64,000 nt of DNA from Grifola frondosa (lineage: Eukaryota; Basidiomycota; Agaricomycetes; Polyporales; Grifolaceae). Shown here piece by piece: positions 54,825 to 64,000 of this stretch. Under the pieces are notes generated by a model that was not told where the DNA came from, did not search any database, and was given only the letters and a program-made list of their open reading frames with translations. Positions within the stretch are counted from its first letter, which is position 1; each line of letters opens with the position of its first letter. Made by a program: the position numbers and the translations under genes. The DNA is taken from the NCBI GenBank assembly GCA_001683735.1, contig LUGG01000003.1, positions 2,170,001 to 2,234,000 on the forward strand, given 5' to 3'.

Positions 54825-56837
54825 ATGCTCGCTCTAACCAGCGTTATATCTCTTTGTCTAACGTCTGCCCTCGCTTCAAATCTACCACCTGAACATCGTG
54901 GAGACAATTCAACTCACGTGGTGATCAGCCAGTTCCCTGCACAGCGGTAGTGACGTTCAACGGCGCGGATTCTGACAGCTTCATATTCTCTAATGTTCAA
55001 GGCATTGCATTACACCGCAGCCATTTACGTCAGGATACAATTTCAGGTATGTTGTCCCTCAGTTATCGATTTGAACTTATTTTACTCTATGTTCAGGTCA
55101 TTCTCGACACGTTGGGGTCCGATTATGGATAGATACTAGAGATGTTATGTTCCCGGCTGATGCATACAGGACGCTACACTAGCATCCCTTATTTGTCAGC
55201 CCCTTTCCGGACAGTTGTACATCCATGCCTGGTACTGACATATAGTTTATAGAGGCGGCAAACCGGCGCATAGGTGAAATTATCATGGCAAACGTTACGT
55301 TTGGTGGATTTACAGTTTCGAGATCAACGGCTCTGTAAGCCTCTTACGTACCCATTTCACGTTTGCTTCGGAACTTACGATGAAACATCGCTCAGTAAAC
55401 GCACTTGTGAGTGATAGTACTCGAACGGGATTTTGGGACGGCATATTGGGTCTTGGATCGTACGTGCCTCTTCGAGGTGATATTTTGTTACTAATTTCCA
55501 CACAGTCCTTATAAATCCGTGATCTTGAGTACCATGAATTATGCAAATAATAGTTTCCCCTTCTTGGACAATGTCCGTTTATTCATTTACATTTTCCTGA
55601 AGAAAACTGACCCTTTATCATTTGTCTTGCAGGTATTCAGTGCTTTCAAAAACGATTCCAATTATTTTACCCTACATGAGAGTCGTTTTGCAAATGGTAC
55701 TACGTCTGGAGGGAATTTCGCAATCGGTACGAGCCATGAGATTCACGACTCATTTCGCGGTAACGATGGATTTGCTCGTCAGGTGAAACCAGCCTTACCT
55801 TAGTAGATGTTGCGAACAACAACATCTCAGCGATGCCAACTCTGCCAGTGATTGGACATGCAGCATGGCAGATCTCGCTTGATGGCGTCCGGTTCGACGA
55901 AGAGTTGAAGACAGAACATCTTACCCTATCTGGGAGTCCAACCGTTTCAGCTAATGCAAGCTCCGCTATCTTTGACACAGGATATCGCTATGGTTCGTAC
56001 CTAATATCTCCGTGTGACTTAGCTCATGGACATGACACTTAGTGCTTGCGCCGAAAGAACTCGTCGATGCTATCTACCATCGTGTCCCCAATGCGACGTT
56101 CCAAACTTCTGTGCCTGGAATGTCCACTGGCGGGTATGGGGTTCCTTGCGACACCAAGGTCAACTTCACCTTTGTTTTTGGGTATGTCTTGTCTGTCTTT
56201 GTATGTGCTGTAAGTCTCAAATTTTGAACCGTTCACAGTGGCAAAGAATATCCTATCCATCCATATGATATGATTGACCGCGTAGACTTCAATAGTAACA
56301 TCAAATGTGTCGGCACATTTGTGTACACCCGGGAAAATGCCACCGCCAATTTCACTTTGGGCAATCCATTTTTCCGCAACGTTTACGCGAAATTCAACTT
56401 TGGCAACTGGTCCAATGCCGAACAAGACCTACCTTCCGTCCAGCTCCTCAGTGTAAGCATTCCAAACACTCTTCTAGAACGATAATAGCCCGAAAACCCT
56501 TCTTCTGGCTTGTGTGAAAATAGACTACAAATGCTACGCAAGCATGGTTGGAGACAGATGCCATGAACCGGGCGCGAGCATATTCTTCGAATACCGGTTC
56601 TGCGACCTCTACTTCCGCCAATGCCACCAACACGACGAATTCGATGAACACCAACGCCTCTTCCACGAATACGGACACAGCCACAAGCTCCAACTCTACT
56701 TCTCCTACGAATACGGACACTTCCTCCTCTACTCCGAGCACAACAGCTTCGAATGCTACCGGTAACGCGAATTTCATAGCGGCGCGCTGGCAGGCCATTC
56801 GCCGGACTGCTCTAGAAGTGCTGGCCCTTCCTTGACG
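54825..56837 (+). pseudogene. Secreted pepsin-like aspartic peptidase, disrupted
   Basis: Family A1 aspartic endopeptidase, secreted or cell-wall attached. A signal peptide (MLALTSVISLCLTSALA) starts at 54825. The first active-site region (about 55098-55150) reads VILDTLGSD and then, one base short, LWIDTRDVMFP; the catalytic DTG is DTL here. Later pieces are ANVTFGGFTVSRST, GFWDGILGLG, the flap-side YFTLHESRFANGTTSGGNF, MPTLPVIGHAAWQISLDGV, the second active site AIFDTGYRYVLAPKELVDAI, and FTLGNPFFRNVYAKF. A Ser/Thr/Asn-rich stalk with a weak hydrophobic end follows, as in yapsin-like enzymes. A further break follows the signal region (TAG near 54947). The broken frame and altered DTG argue for a pseudogene; errors could account for the frame but not easily for the Leu. 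Confidence 0.72.
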
Positions 56838-57299
56838 CGGAATCGAGTTTCTCGGGGTCGCTTTCCTAATCCTCATCAACGTGTGCTCGTGGTTGCGTGC
56901 GTGGGGAATGATATCAATGGATACACAGTTATGAACGCCCTGACAGCGAAGTCTCAACTGTAGCTCTAGGTTGTCTTGGAGCCCTTCCGTCAATATCATC
57001 GCATGTGTAACGTTTTGAACATTAATGAGACCAGAAGGTCAAACAGGGTTAGATTTTCGAATGTGAATCCTGCTTGTTCTTCGGATTTCTTGATTTTAAG
57101 TCCTTTCTGTCCTCGCACCGGGACATCGCACCGTGAGGCTGTTCTCAAATTCGTCATTAATAATATTAATATCGAGTGTACATCCTCTGTAGCGATGTTT
57201 CTGGGCCGTCGTCTCCGCTTGAAGTTTGCATCCGCTTCTTTTTTTTCGATCGTCGTTCACGGTGTAGCTGTACTCCGGCCGGCTTTGCCCACCAGATGC
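56838..57299. other. Spacer without supported gene
   Basis: Unassigned sequence; a hydrophobic frame near 56860-56900 could be an alternative end of the peptidase. A T run at 57239-57247. Confidence 0.4.
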
Positions 57300-57554
57300 C
57301 ATATAAAGCGTCCGTCATTATATCCTCACGAGGCGACTCCAAGCTTCTTCTCTCTGACCCCGGAGGACTCCGCATCGCAGGCTGGCCTAAGGGCTTTGAT
57401 GAATTCCGCTTCTCGCAAATCGGGTGTGCCTTCACCCGTCGCGTCTGAACCAGCACCAATGCGCCACGCGGATTCGGGCCTGCGCTTCAGACCGGAGGCA
57501 ACATCATCGGAGGTTGCGCCTGCAGACATACCTCCTATGTACACGCCGAACTGA
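57300..57554 (+). pseudogene. C-terminal fragment of the membrane-protein family, fragment D
   Basis: Only the cytoplasmic tail of the family at 48.8-53.7 kb: SLYPHEATPSFFSLTPEDSA, SRKSGVPSPVASEPAP, MRHADSGLRFRPEATSSEV and the intact end ADIPPMYTPN with its PPxY motif. No extracellular or membrane segment precedes it, so it is a truncated duplicate. It is useful as the reference for the correct tail frame of paralogs B and C. Confidence 0.8.
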
Positions 57555-57664
57555 TGATGCGGGAATGTGATTAGGCTGTTCAATACACCGTGGTTTGGGC
57601 GGCCGATGAGGGGTTAGAGGAGATGTTTCTTTACACTTATGCTAAGATCTTATCTTGCCTTCCC

Positions 57665-57752
57665 AACTAAGCTTCAAATTATCGAGCCGGAGGCAACAGC
57701 ATCGTAGGTTGCGCTTGCAGACATACCGCCTGTGTACACGCCGAACTGATGA
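57665..57752 (+). repeat. 3'-end fragment of the membrane-protein family
   Basis: Second copy of the fragment at 51990-52100, ending TGTGTACACGCCGAACTGA. Confidence 0.7.
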
Positions 57753-58464
57753 TCCACCTGATCGTCCCACGGTGTCCCACTAATTAGTGGGAACAGTCCA
57801 TATCATGTGATCCCCCTAGTTAGTGCGGTTCCCAGCCAAATCTCCCGCCCGGTGAGAAATGGCCAAAAAGATCCTGTGGCGCTGGCGTCATCTGCCACTG
57901 ATGGTCCCGTTCGGCATGGTTGCCACGACCGGTGTTCGGCTTCTACTGCCCTCCCCACATTCCGACCTGTCCCGGCACGTGCTCCCGCCCTCCGCGTGCC
58001 TCCCACAAAGGATGCTGGCGCGCCCTCTGCGCGCTTTCCCGCCCATGCACGTGGCCCACTCCCTCGCGCTTTTTTGATATCTCATTCAGGCTTATCTTGG
58101 GTGCTCTCGAACTTACTTAGATTCCCGACTCCATCTTAGATAATCGTTCCATTTCGGGAAATCAAGTAAGCATTCTCACCTATTACTTCTCCCGCCTCAC
58201 ATATTCTGATTTTTTTACCCCTCTCTATGGTAAATATATTTTAAGTAAATATCTCCCCGCTGAGGAGAGTCTATAAGGGAGGCATGTGGGAATCGTGTGG
58301 GAAAGTTAAACAATCCGTTGGGGCGCTGGGCAGACCACGTGCCTGGATCCACGATGCCAGATCTCTCCCCAGTTCCCGGATGATTAGGGCAAGCTCGATC
58401 CACATCAATTCCCGATTTGTTCACACGACTTACCCAAACGGGTATCTATGTTCGAATTCTGGTG
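57753..58464. other. Intergenic, no supported gene
   Basis: Short overlapping frames on both strands without recognised domains; direct repeat ..CTAATTAGTGGGA / CTAGTTAGTG.. near 57779-57822. Confidence 0.4.
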
Positions 58465-58850
58465 CTTACTCTCTCAACGTCTTCTCCCCCCATCATCCCC
58501 CACTCTCCTCATCGTTCTTAACAGCGGCAGTGCTGCTTTCTCATTGCCTCCGACCACGTCTCATCCCCTCAACGTCCCCCCCCACTCTCCTCATCGTCCT
58601 CAGCGTCAGTGGCACCGCTTTCTCACTGCCACGGACCACGTCTCCTCTCCTCTCCATCCCTCCCACTCTCCTTATCATTTTCACCGGCCGCGGCAACGCT
58701 TTCCCACTGTCACCGACCACGTCTCCTCCACCCAACGGTCCCTCTTACTCTTCTCATTGTTCCCCACAGCGACAGTAACCCTTTCTCATTGCTCCTGACT
58801 ACGTCCCCTCCCCCCACTCTTCTCATCGTTCTCAACGGCGGCAGCGACAG
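58465..58850 (+). repeat. Minisatellite, ~80-bp unit, 4-5 copies
   Basis: CACTCTCCTCATCGT-like blocks start at 58501, 58583, 58664, 58747 and 58815, each followed by a CGGC(A)GTG/CGGCAACG block, CGCTTTCTCA and ACCACGTCTCCTC. Unit length about 82, 81, 83 and 68 bp. Pyrimidine-rich, directly upstream of the next gene. Confidence 0.85.
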
Positions 58851-58872
58851 TTTTTATGGTGCCTATGCCGTT

Positions 58873-60564
58873 ATGGCGACTCTCCCTATCAGCAAGTGTC
58901 AACTGAACCCCGTTGGGGTCGCTTCTCTTCGAAAAATACTCGGTACTGGGGACCTCTATCAAACATATCAGACCAAGTTCGACGCTGCAGATCTTGCCTT
59001 TTTTTTAGCTGGGGCGCATTCCGATGGCTCCCATTACTTCGATTCCGACAAATTTCACCCTTGGTTTCATGTCTCGCGCGAACACACCCCTTCCGGAGAT
59101 GAAGGCACAGCTGCTCATGCAGCATTTCGTGATCGCCTTCAAGACTTGGTCTATGATGCGGTGAGTGCGTTATTATCTTATTTGTTGACTCTTTTTAATT
59201 CTTTTCAAGATCACTTGCTGGGATAGGATCACTGGTGGCGCTACGTACATGTTCCACATCAACGGCAGCCTTCCTCCTCGCACTGCTTTCGAAGTCGAGG
59301 AGCTCAAGATTCATGCGTACGCTCCTCCTGGTCTCCTCAAACTCTTCCCCAACATGCAGTATACCTTAGCACAGATAGCCCAAATGTTTGCGGAGGATGT
59401 AGGTGTACCTGTTGTGTGCTGATGGGATTGCGCCTTCCGCAAGGCGAGACTACGATTCGGCCGTCAGGCCCCCTTACCGCGAACGCACAGGCCTGCGTAT
59501 CGCCCCGTCATCGTCGATCCCAAGGAGGATACGATGCATTATGTATTTGTCGGATGTCCAGTCGGCGAGATCGACGGTGCCATCGCTGAGGCGCGTGGTC
59601 AGGAAGAATTGATGTGAGACGGTAATAGCTTTCCACATCGCCATGAACGTGCCCCTGCCGCCCACGACAACCCCGTGCCACTCCTGACCGCGCCACCCGC
59701 GACGTCCCCATGTCCCCCAGCAAAGCACTGCCGGTGATGCCCCCACCCATGCCAGCGATGACGCCCGCATCCGCGATGATGCCGCATCCGCGATGACGCC
59801 CGCGCCCCTCCCCCGTCAGACCACACCACTCGGCGTGGTGATCTCACGAACCCCATAGAGATCCTTAGTGACGATGAAGCTGACGGTGATAGGACCAGTC
59901 TTCGTGATCGCATTGACGAATTGGAATCTTTGTTGGATCATCGAGATGCGTACGTCATGCGTCTTGAGCAGGAGATTATTAAGCTCTGCAGGAGTAAGTC
60001 AATGTTATATTTTTCATTATGTCATATGCTAATTGTACTACAGGATTGGAACACGTGCACTGCGAAAGTGGTTCTGAGCGTACACCTCGTGGTCAGTCGC
60101 AGAACAGGGAGGCGAAGAATGTGGTCTCGCCATTGTCAGCACAAACACTACCTTCGCATGCGTCTGCGTCCGCTGCCACTCCGCAGCACCTTCGGCTCGA
60201 TTATGCGACAGCAGTGGCATTCACTCCTCCTTCCTCTCCAACTCATTCGTCGACGTCGAGGCTGTCCGCCACACCAGGTGGCTCGAGCATGCCTTCCTCC
60301 ATTTCGTCGTTGACAACCTCATCTTATCTTGCTTCTCCTTCCAGTGAGGTTGTGCGCATATACTCCATCGGCAAGCTTACGGACCTTGTCTTACAGAAGC
60401 GCGATGTTGATCCTGCTGCCCACAACATCTTGTGGGAAATTGTTTGCCGAGAAGCAGATAGCAATTGGATGGAGTCAATTCGCCTGCAGCTGGGTGTCAG
60501 TCATGACGTGGCAGAGGAGATTTATGATGCACTTGATGTTGATTGGTCCCCGAGACAGCGGTGA
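58873..60564 (+). CDS. Hypothetical protein of an agaricomycete repeat-associated family
   Basis: I recognise the style of a multi-copy agaricomycete family without known function. Exon 1 (58873-59160) has KFHPWFHVSREHTPSGDEGT and FRDRLQDLVYDA; exon 2 (from about 59215) has ITCWDRITGGATYMFHI, FEVEELKIHAYAPPGLLKLF and EDVGVPVV; then an unclear stretch (59425-59830); then a coiled-coil SLRDRIDELESLLDHRDAYV, a Ser/Thr/Pro-rich region and a small helical C-terminal domain (KLTDLVLQKRDVDPAAHNIL ... HDVAEEIYDALDVDW) ending at 60564. The middle splice pattern is not resolved. Often found near transposons; role unknown. Confidence 0.55.
59425..59830. other. Unresolved segment inside the hypothetical gene
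   Basis: About 400 bp rich in short repeats (for example CATCCGCGATGATGCC / CATCCGCGATGACGCC near 59768-59805) that interrupts the family pattern between GVPVV and the coiled coil. It could be an insertion or a divergent linker. Confidence 0.35.
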
Positions 60565-60758
60565 TGTGTTTCATCACTTGCTTCGCTTGTGTTTCTGCCT
60601 TCTTTCCAACTTGATCTCTCACCACATGCATTCTTTTTTTCAAATATGCGCTTCCTTGATTTTGTATAAAGCGATGCCCATGACTTTGTCTATGATGTCC
60701 CTATCACCCATCACCTTCCTTTGGACATTCCATACATTTTTCTTCCCACTGTTGCCTC

Positions 60759-62143
60759 ATGACCATTAACCGTGGTCCCTTGACCGCGATCACCGTGAGG
60801 CCCCAGCGCCAGCAAAGTGCCGAGTCCCTCCCACACTTACCCGAGAGGAGCGACAACACAATGCCGAAGAGAGTCAACATAAACAAGCTGCGGTGACTGC
60901 TGACATGGCAAAGTGGTTCGACGACAGCATCGAGTATTCAAAGGAGATGTCAGAGAAGTACGGCAAAGAAACCTGAGCACTATTTTCACCTTATGTTCTC
61001 GAGTGCGTCGAAGACTCAATCTGCGAGAAGGCCGAATGCGTACAATGCCTGGTCCCACCACATCTCGAAGGAGGCGAGCGATGGTAAGCACCAACTTCAT
61101 CGTAAGATATCATCTAACAAAATCTCCAGACGGCGGCGCGCCGTTCCTTCTTGATCTTCAAAAGGAAAATATCGACGATTGTCGAGGCCTCACGTCGGAG
61201 GAGAAGGAATTCTTGATCGAGGAACTCGAGGAGGAGCGAGAGTCGTGGATGAAAGGAGTCCGGCTCTCTCAGCGTGGCCGCATGCAGAATGTCAATAATG
61301 TTTGCAACAAGATGGACGAGCTGGTACGTGGCTATGCAGTCTAGCTACATTGAACTAATGATTATACAGCTCGATGGCCTGAAGCACCGCGCAGGCATCC
61401 AAGGCTTCTACTGTCTTTTCCGCAGTACTCCCGATTTCAACATGGCTCCGCGTTGGTTCTTTACCACTGACGATATCGACATGTACCTTCGTACCACAAT
61501 CAAAAAGGGCTGGGACACGGACAACATAGGTGCGCTGGCCGAGGCGTTTGCGATCGCTGGTTGTGACTACGTCAATGAGTAATTTATCCTTTAGTATCCC
61601 TCAATTTGATCACTGATACTTTATTGTACCAGGGTTCCTTCGTACCTCGAAGAGCAGGCCAGAGTGGCTCAAAAATGAGATTCGGACTCAAATAAATTCC
61701 AAGCTCAGTAATTCTACAGCCTAGTGCTGCATGTCGTATACTAACATTTACACTCAGCAGAGATCACGGGCAACCGCAAAGCTGTGATGAACTATGTTAA
61801 TTATGAGCGCGAGATCATCCTTTGTTATGGTATAAAGCTCGTGGGTTGGACTGCTGACAAGTGGGTCAACCCGTCAGACCTGAGCAATGCTATTGCACCA
61901 TTGCAGAAGCTCCTCAAGGCACTTGAAGATGGCAGCTGCCACTTCGAACGCATGCCTCCCGCTGAACTCGTGGAGCAACAGGAGAGGTATGATCAGAGCA
62001 TGGAAGCTGGCTTGGTTACTGCTCGCAAGGTGCGGAAGAACTTGGGCAAGAAGCGGATGAAGGGAAATGAGCTATTGGAAGCTGAAGACTCGCTCGGTGA
62101 GGATGGGGCCGAGTCCAGCGACCGTGCGTCGAAGCATCCGTGA
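60759..62143 (+). CDS. Agaricomycete repeat-associated protein of unknown function
   Basis: Member of a family with many copies in agaricomycete genomes, typically opening MxxxRGPLTA. Start at 60759 (MTINRGPLTAITVRP), then LTREERQHNAEE, a helical region with DMAKWFDDSIEYSKEM, KPEHYFHLMFSSAS, RPNAYNAWSHHISKEASD, SEEKEFLIEELEEER, LDGLKHRAGIQGFYCLFRST, APRWFFTTDDIDMYL, AEAFAIAGCD, EITGNRKAVMNYVNYEREII and KLVGWTADKWVNPSDLS, and a charged tail. Exons end near 61128, 61323, 61578 and later; two frame slips are seen, one base short near 60831 and one base extra near 60965. No catalytic motif recognised. Confidence 0.6.
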
Positions 62144-62784
62144 AACAGTGGTGAGGAGGTTCAGAATGTCGCATAGGTCATAGGAGAACATTGTGTTGTT
62201 TGTTTCGCAGTGCACGTTATATCCTACCATCGTTCGTTTCGAGAATGTTGTCGTGCGATTTACAGTACTCGATTTCATGTATTGGAATACAGATATTGTT
62301 CTTCGAAATCCGGAAATCTTGAAATCACTGCGCATAAACAATGCTCGGTGCAAAGCAGCGCTGCGAGTGTGATTCAGCTACAACAATTCATGGATGTCAT
62401 TGGGAGTTCCTTACGAAGTGGATATGGCGCCGTGAATTAAGCAGGACTTCAGAGCTTAAGTAGCGGATGGTTTGTTGTAAAAAAATAGGAACTATTGACA
62501 TATAGCCCCTACAATACATAGCCAACACAATTTCCTGTAATGTCCTGCGACATGGAGACTGGAGCGAGGGAACAAATGTGTGTAGTCTGAACGCGCTTAA
62601 CACTCTTGCGTCCGTATTGCGCATAACTGATTATGCTCAACTTTACTATGTCGCACTGCAACGTTGTCAATCTTGCATTCAAACATCAATGAATCACTGC
62701 GGGTCTGACGCGTGTATATTGAGACCAGTACTGTACATGCGAAACAAACTGTATCATACTAGACAAAATCCATGCTGAGTGTCG
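62144..62784. other. Intergenic, convergent 3' ends
   Basis: AT-rich sequence between the previous gene and the KDZ transposase 3' end; no gene seen. Confidence 0.45.
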
Positions 62785-64000
62785 CTAGTTCTCGGGAAGA
62801 CTACCAAGGTCGTCGAAGAAGCCGACGAGATTGTCCGCATCCTGCTCATCTTCGACCCCTGGGATTTGCTCATCCTCTTCATGATCCACATCATCACTGT
62901 CTGACCTATTCGAAGTATAAAGAGTCCATGAAGGTAGAGGGATGTCAGTCGCAAGATCAACGTCTCGACCTATACGATGGCCATATGTAAGCTTCCCAGT
63001 GAAGCCACGCAACCGCGATGCCTTGTACAACCATTCCACGATGCAGTGATGTATCTTATCACGATACTGCCAATGTTCTGAAAGCTCGCGGGCAAGGCTA
63101 CAGTCCATAAGATAGCACTCCTTGATGGCACGGTAATAGTCAACGTGCTCGTCCACCATCCACGTGAAAAGGCGAGCGATCTCAATGTTTAATCGCTGAA
63201 TTTCCTCCTGCACCCGCTTGATGTTGAAATAGATGTTCATAGCATCGCGATTGGCCCGCTGAGCCCAAGGCAGAGCTCGAATATCTTGGCGTGCGTCCCG
63301 GAGGATATCAACATCGGCGACGGAGACCATGTCCATCAGATTGCTCCACGATAACTCGGGGCGAGGAGGATCGAGTTCGGAGGCGCACTTGTTATATTCA
63401 GATAGAGCCTTGCAGATGGCTACCGCTCGCGCTCGCAGTGCCTTTCTGATCTTTTCGCGAAGCTTGTATCCTACGTACAAAGATCAGTAATGTTTCTGAT
63501 GATGAGATTGAACTCACCAATACCACTCATCCCTAGCTTTGCGAGTTCCAGTAGTCGCTGAACAACAAGACGTTCAAGTTTATCCAACACCAGCCAATAG
63601 TCTCGAAGCCTCAGCTCCACAACCATGCTGTCGAACTCTGGCATGCCGGGGATCCAACGCTCAACGATCTGGAGTTCATCTTCTATTCGAAGAACGCTCT
63701 TCGCATGCCCGCCGTCTATTCCACGATGTGCGACGTGCCGTTTGCAGTTTTCTCAGCTCTTGCTCACTGATGCACTGAATTCTGGCTTGTGTGAGCGAAC
63801 TCAGAGCCCCGTCGGTGGCTCTAGCCTCAGCGCTGCAATGGAAAATGTGAATATCAATATTACATGTAACAAAACCTCCGAGCATACCTTGTGGTCGCAA
63901 AATTGCCCAGCGCAGCCATATAATCGACCTTTCGGAGGATTTCAGGGGGCTCGGATTTCAAAGTGAGCAGATATGCGTGCTCCTGTTCGAGGTAGTCTTC
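62785..64000 (-). CDS. KDZ (Kyakuja-Dileera-Zisupton) transposase, 3' part
   Basis: C-terminal part of a KDZ-superfamily transposase, a group abundant in Agaricomycetes; the gene continues beyond the right edge. In reading order: EQEHAYLLTLKSEPPEIL and KVDYMAALGNFATTR (63900-64000), an intron with acceptor near 63836, ELRKLQTARRTSW, GHAKSVLRIEDELQIVERW then IPGMPEFDSM, DYWLVLDKLERLVVQRLLEL, an intron (about 63475-63520), GYKLREKIRKALRARAVAIC, LSWSNLMDMVSVADVDILRD, RLNIEIARLFTWMVDEHVDY and GFTGKLTYGHRIGR, with an acidic tail. One extra base at 63718-63720 separates RRTSW from GHAKSV, so the copy is either broken or has a sequence error. The catalytic core is outside the window. Confidence 0.8.

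Overview
The window is nuclear DNA of a filamentous basidiomycete, almost certainly an agaricomycete. The signs are dense introns of about 45-60 nt with GT..AG ends and CTNAY-like branch sites, a Plavaka transposase at the left edge and a KDZ transposase at the right edge, a VelB velvet regulator, and several agaricomycete-type families (single-TM proteins with a PPxY tail, F-box proteins, transposon-associated unknowns). I cannot name the species.

Left part (1-13 kb), transposon territory: a Plavaka transposase gene cut by the window edge; the 3' half of a SET-domain gene; then a second, paralogous TPR+SET gene whose six exons still read as one 763-aa protein but whose fourth intron carries a 4.63-kb element (7139-11772). 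That element has a perfect 16-bp terminal inverted repeat, TCTGA/TCAGA-rich ends and captured fragments of a trehalose-phosphate synthase gene and a non-reducing polyketide synthase gene. The same terminal repeat, slightly diverged, lies between the Plavaka gene and the first SET copy, which suggests that the 4.6-kb element is a non-autonomous, gene-carrying relative of Plavaka.

Middle (13-48 kb), mostly housekeeping: a secreted CAP protein, prefoldin subunit 2 divergent from complex I NDUFS8, an orphan ORF, an INO80-F-like coiled-coil protein, complex I NDUFA13, a two-HMG-box protein, a GNAT acetyltransferase divergent from a large mitochondrial PPR protein, VelB, an ArfGAP, an F-box protein, two C2H2 zinc-finger genes (one decayed), a USP36/Ubp10-type deubiquitinase, a mitochondrial PDP-type PP2C phosphatase and a mitochondrial RF2-type release factor. 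Mitochondrial functions recur (NDUFS8, NDUFA13, PPR, PP2C, release factor), but the genes do not form a cluster.

Right part (48-64 kb), lineage-specific: one intact and two tandemly duplicated single-pass membrane protein genes plus scattered 3' fragments of the same family, a damaged aspartic peptidase gene, an ~80-bp minisatellite, two genes of agaricomycete repeat-associated families and the 3' part of a KDZ transposase.

A cross-cutting observation: at least ten conserved genes are each one base short of an open frame, usually at a G/C, A or T run. This looks more like homopolymer under-calling in the assembly than like many independent pseudogenes, so frameshifts here should be read with caution.
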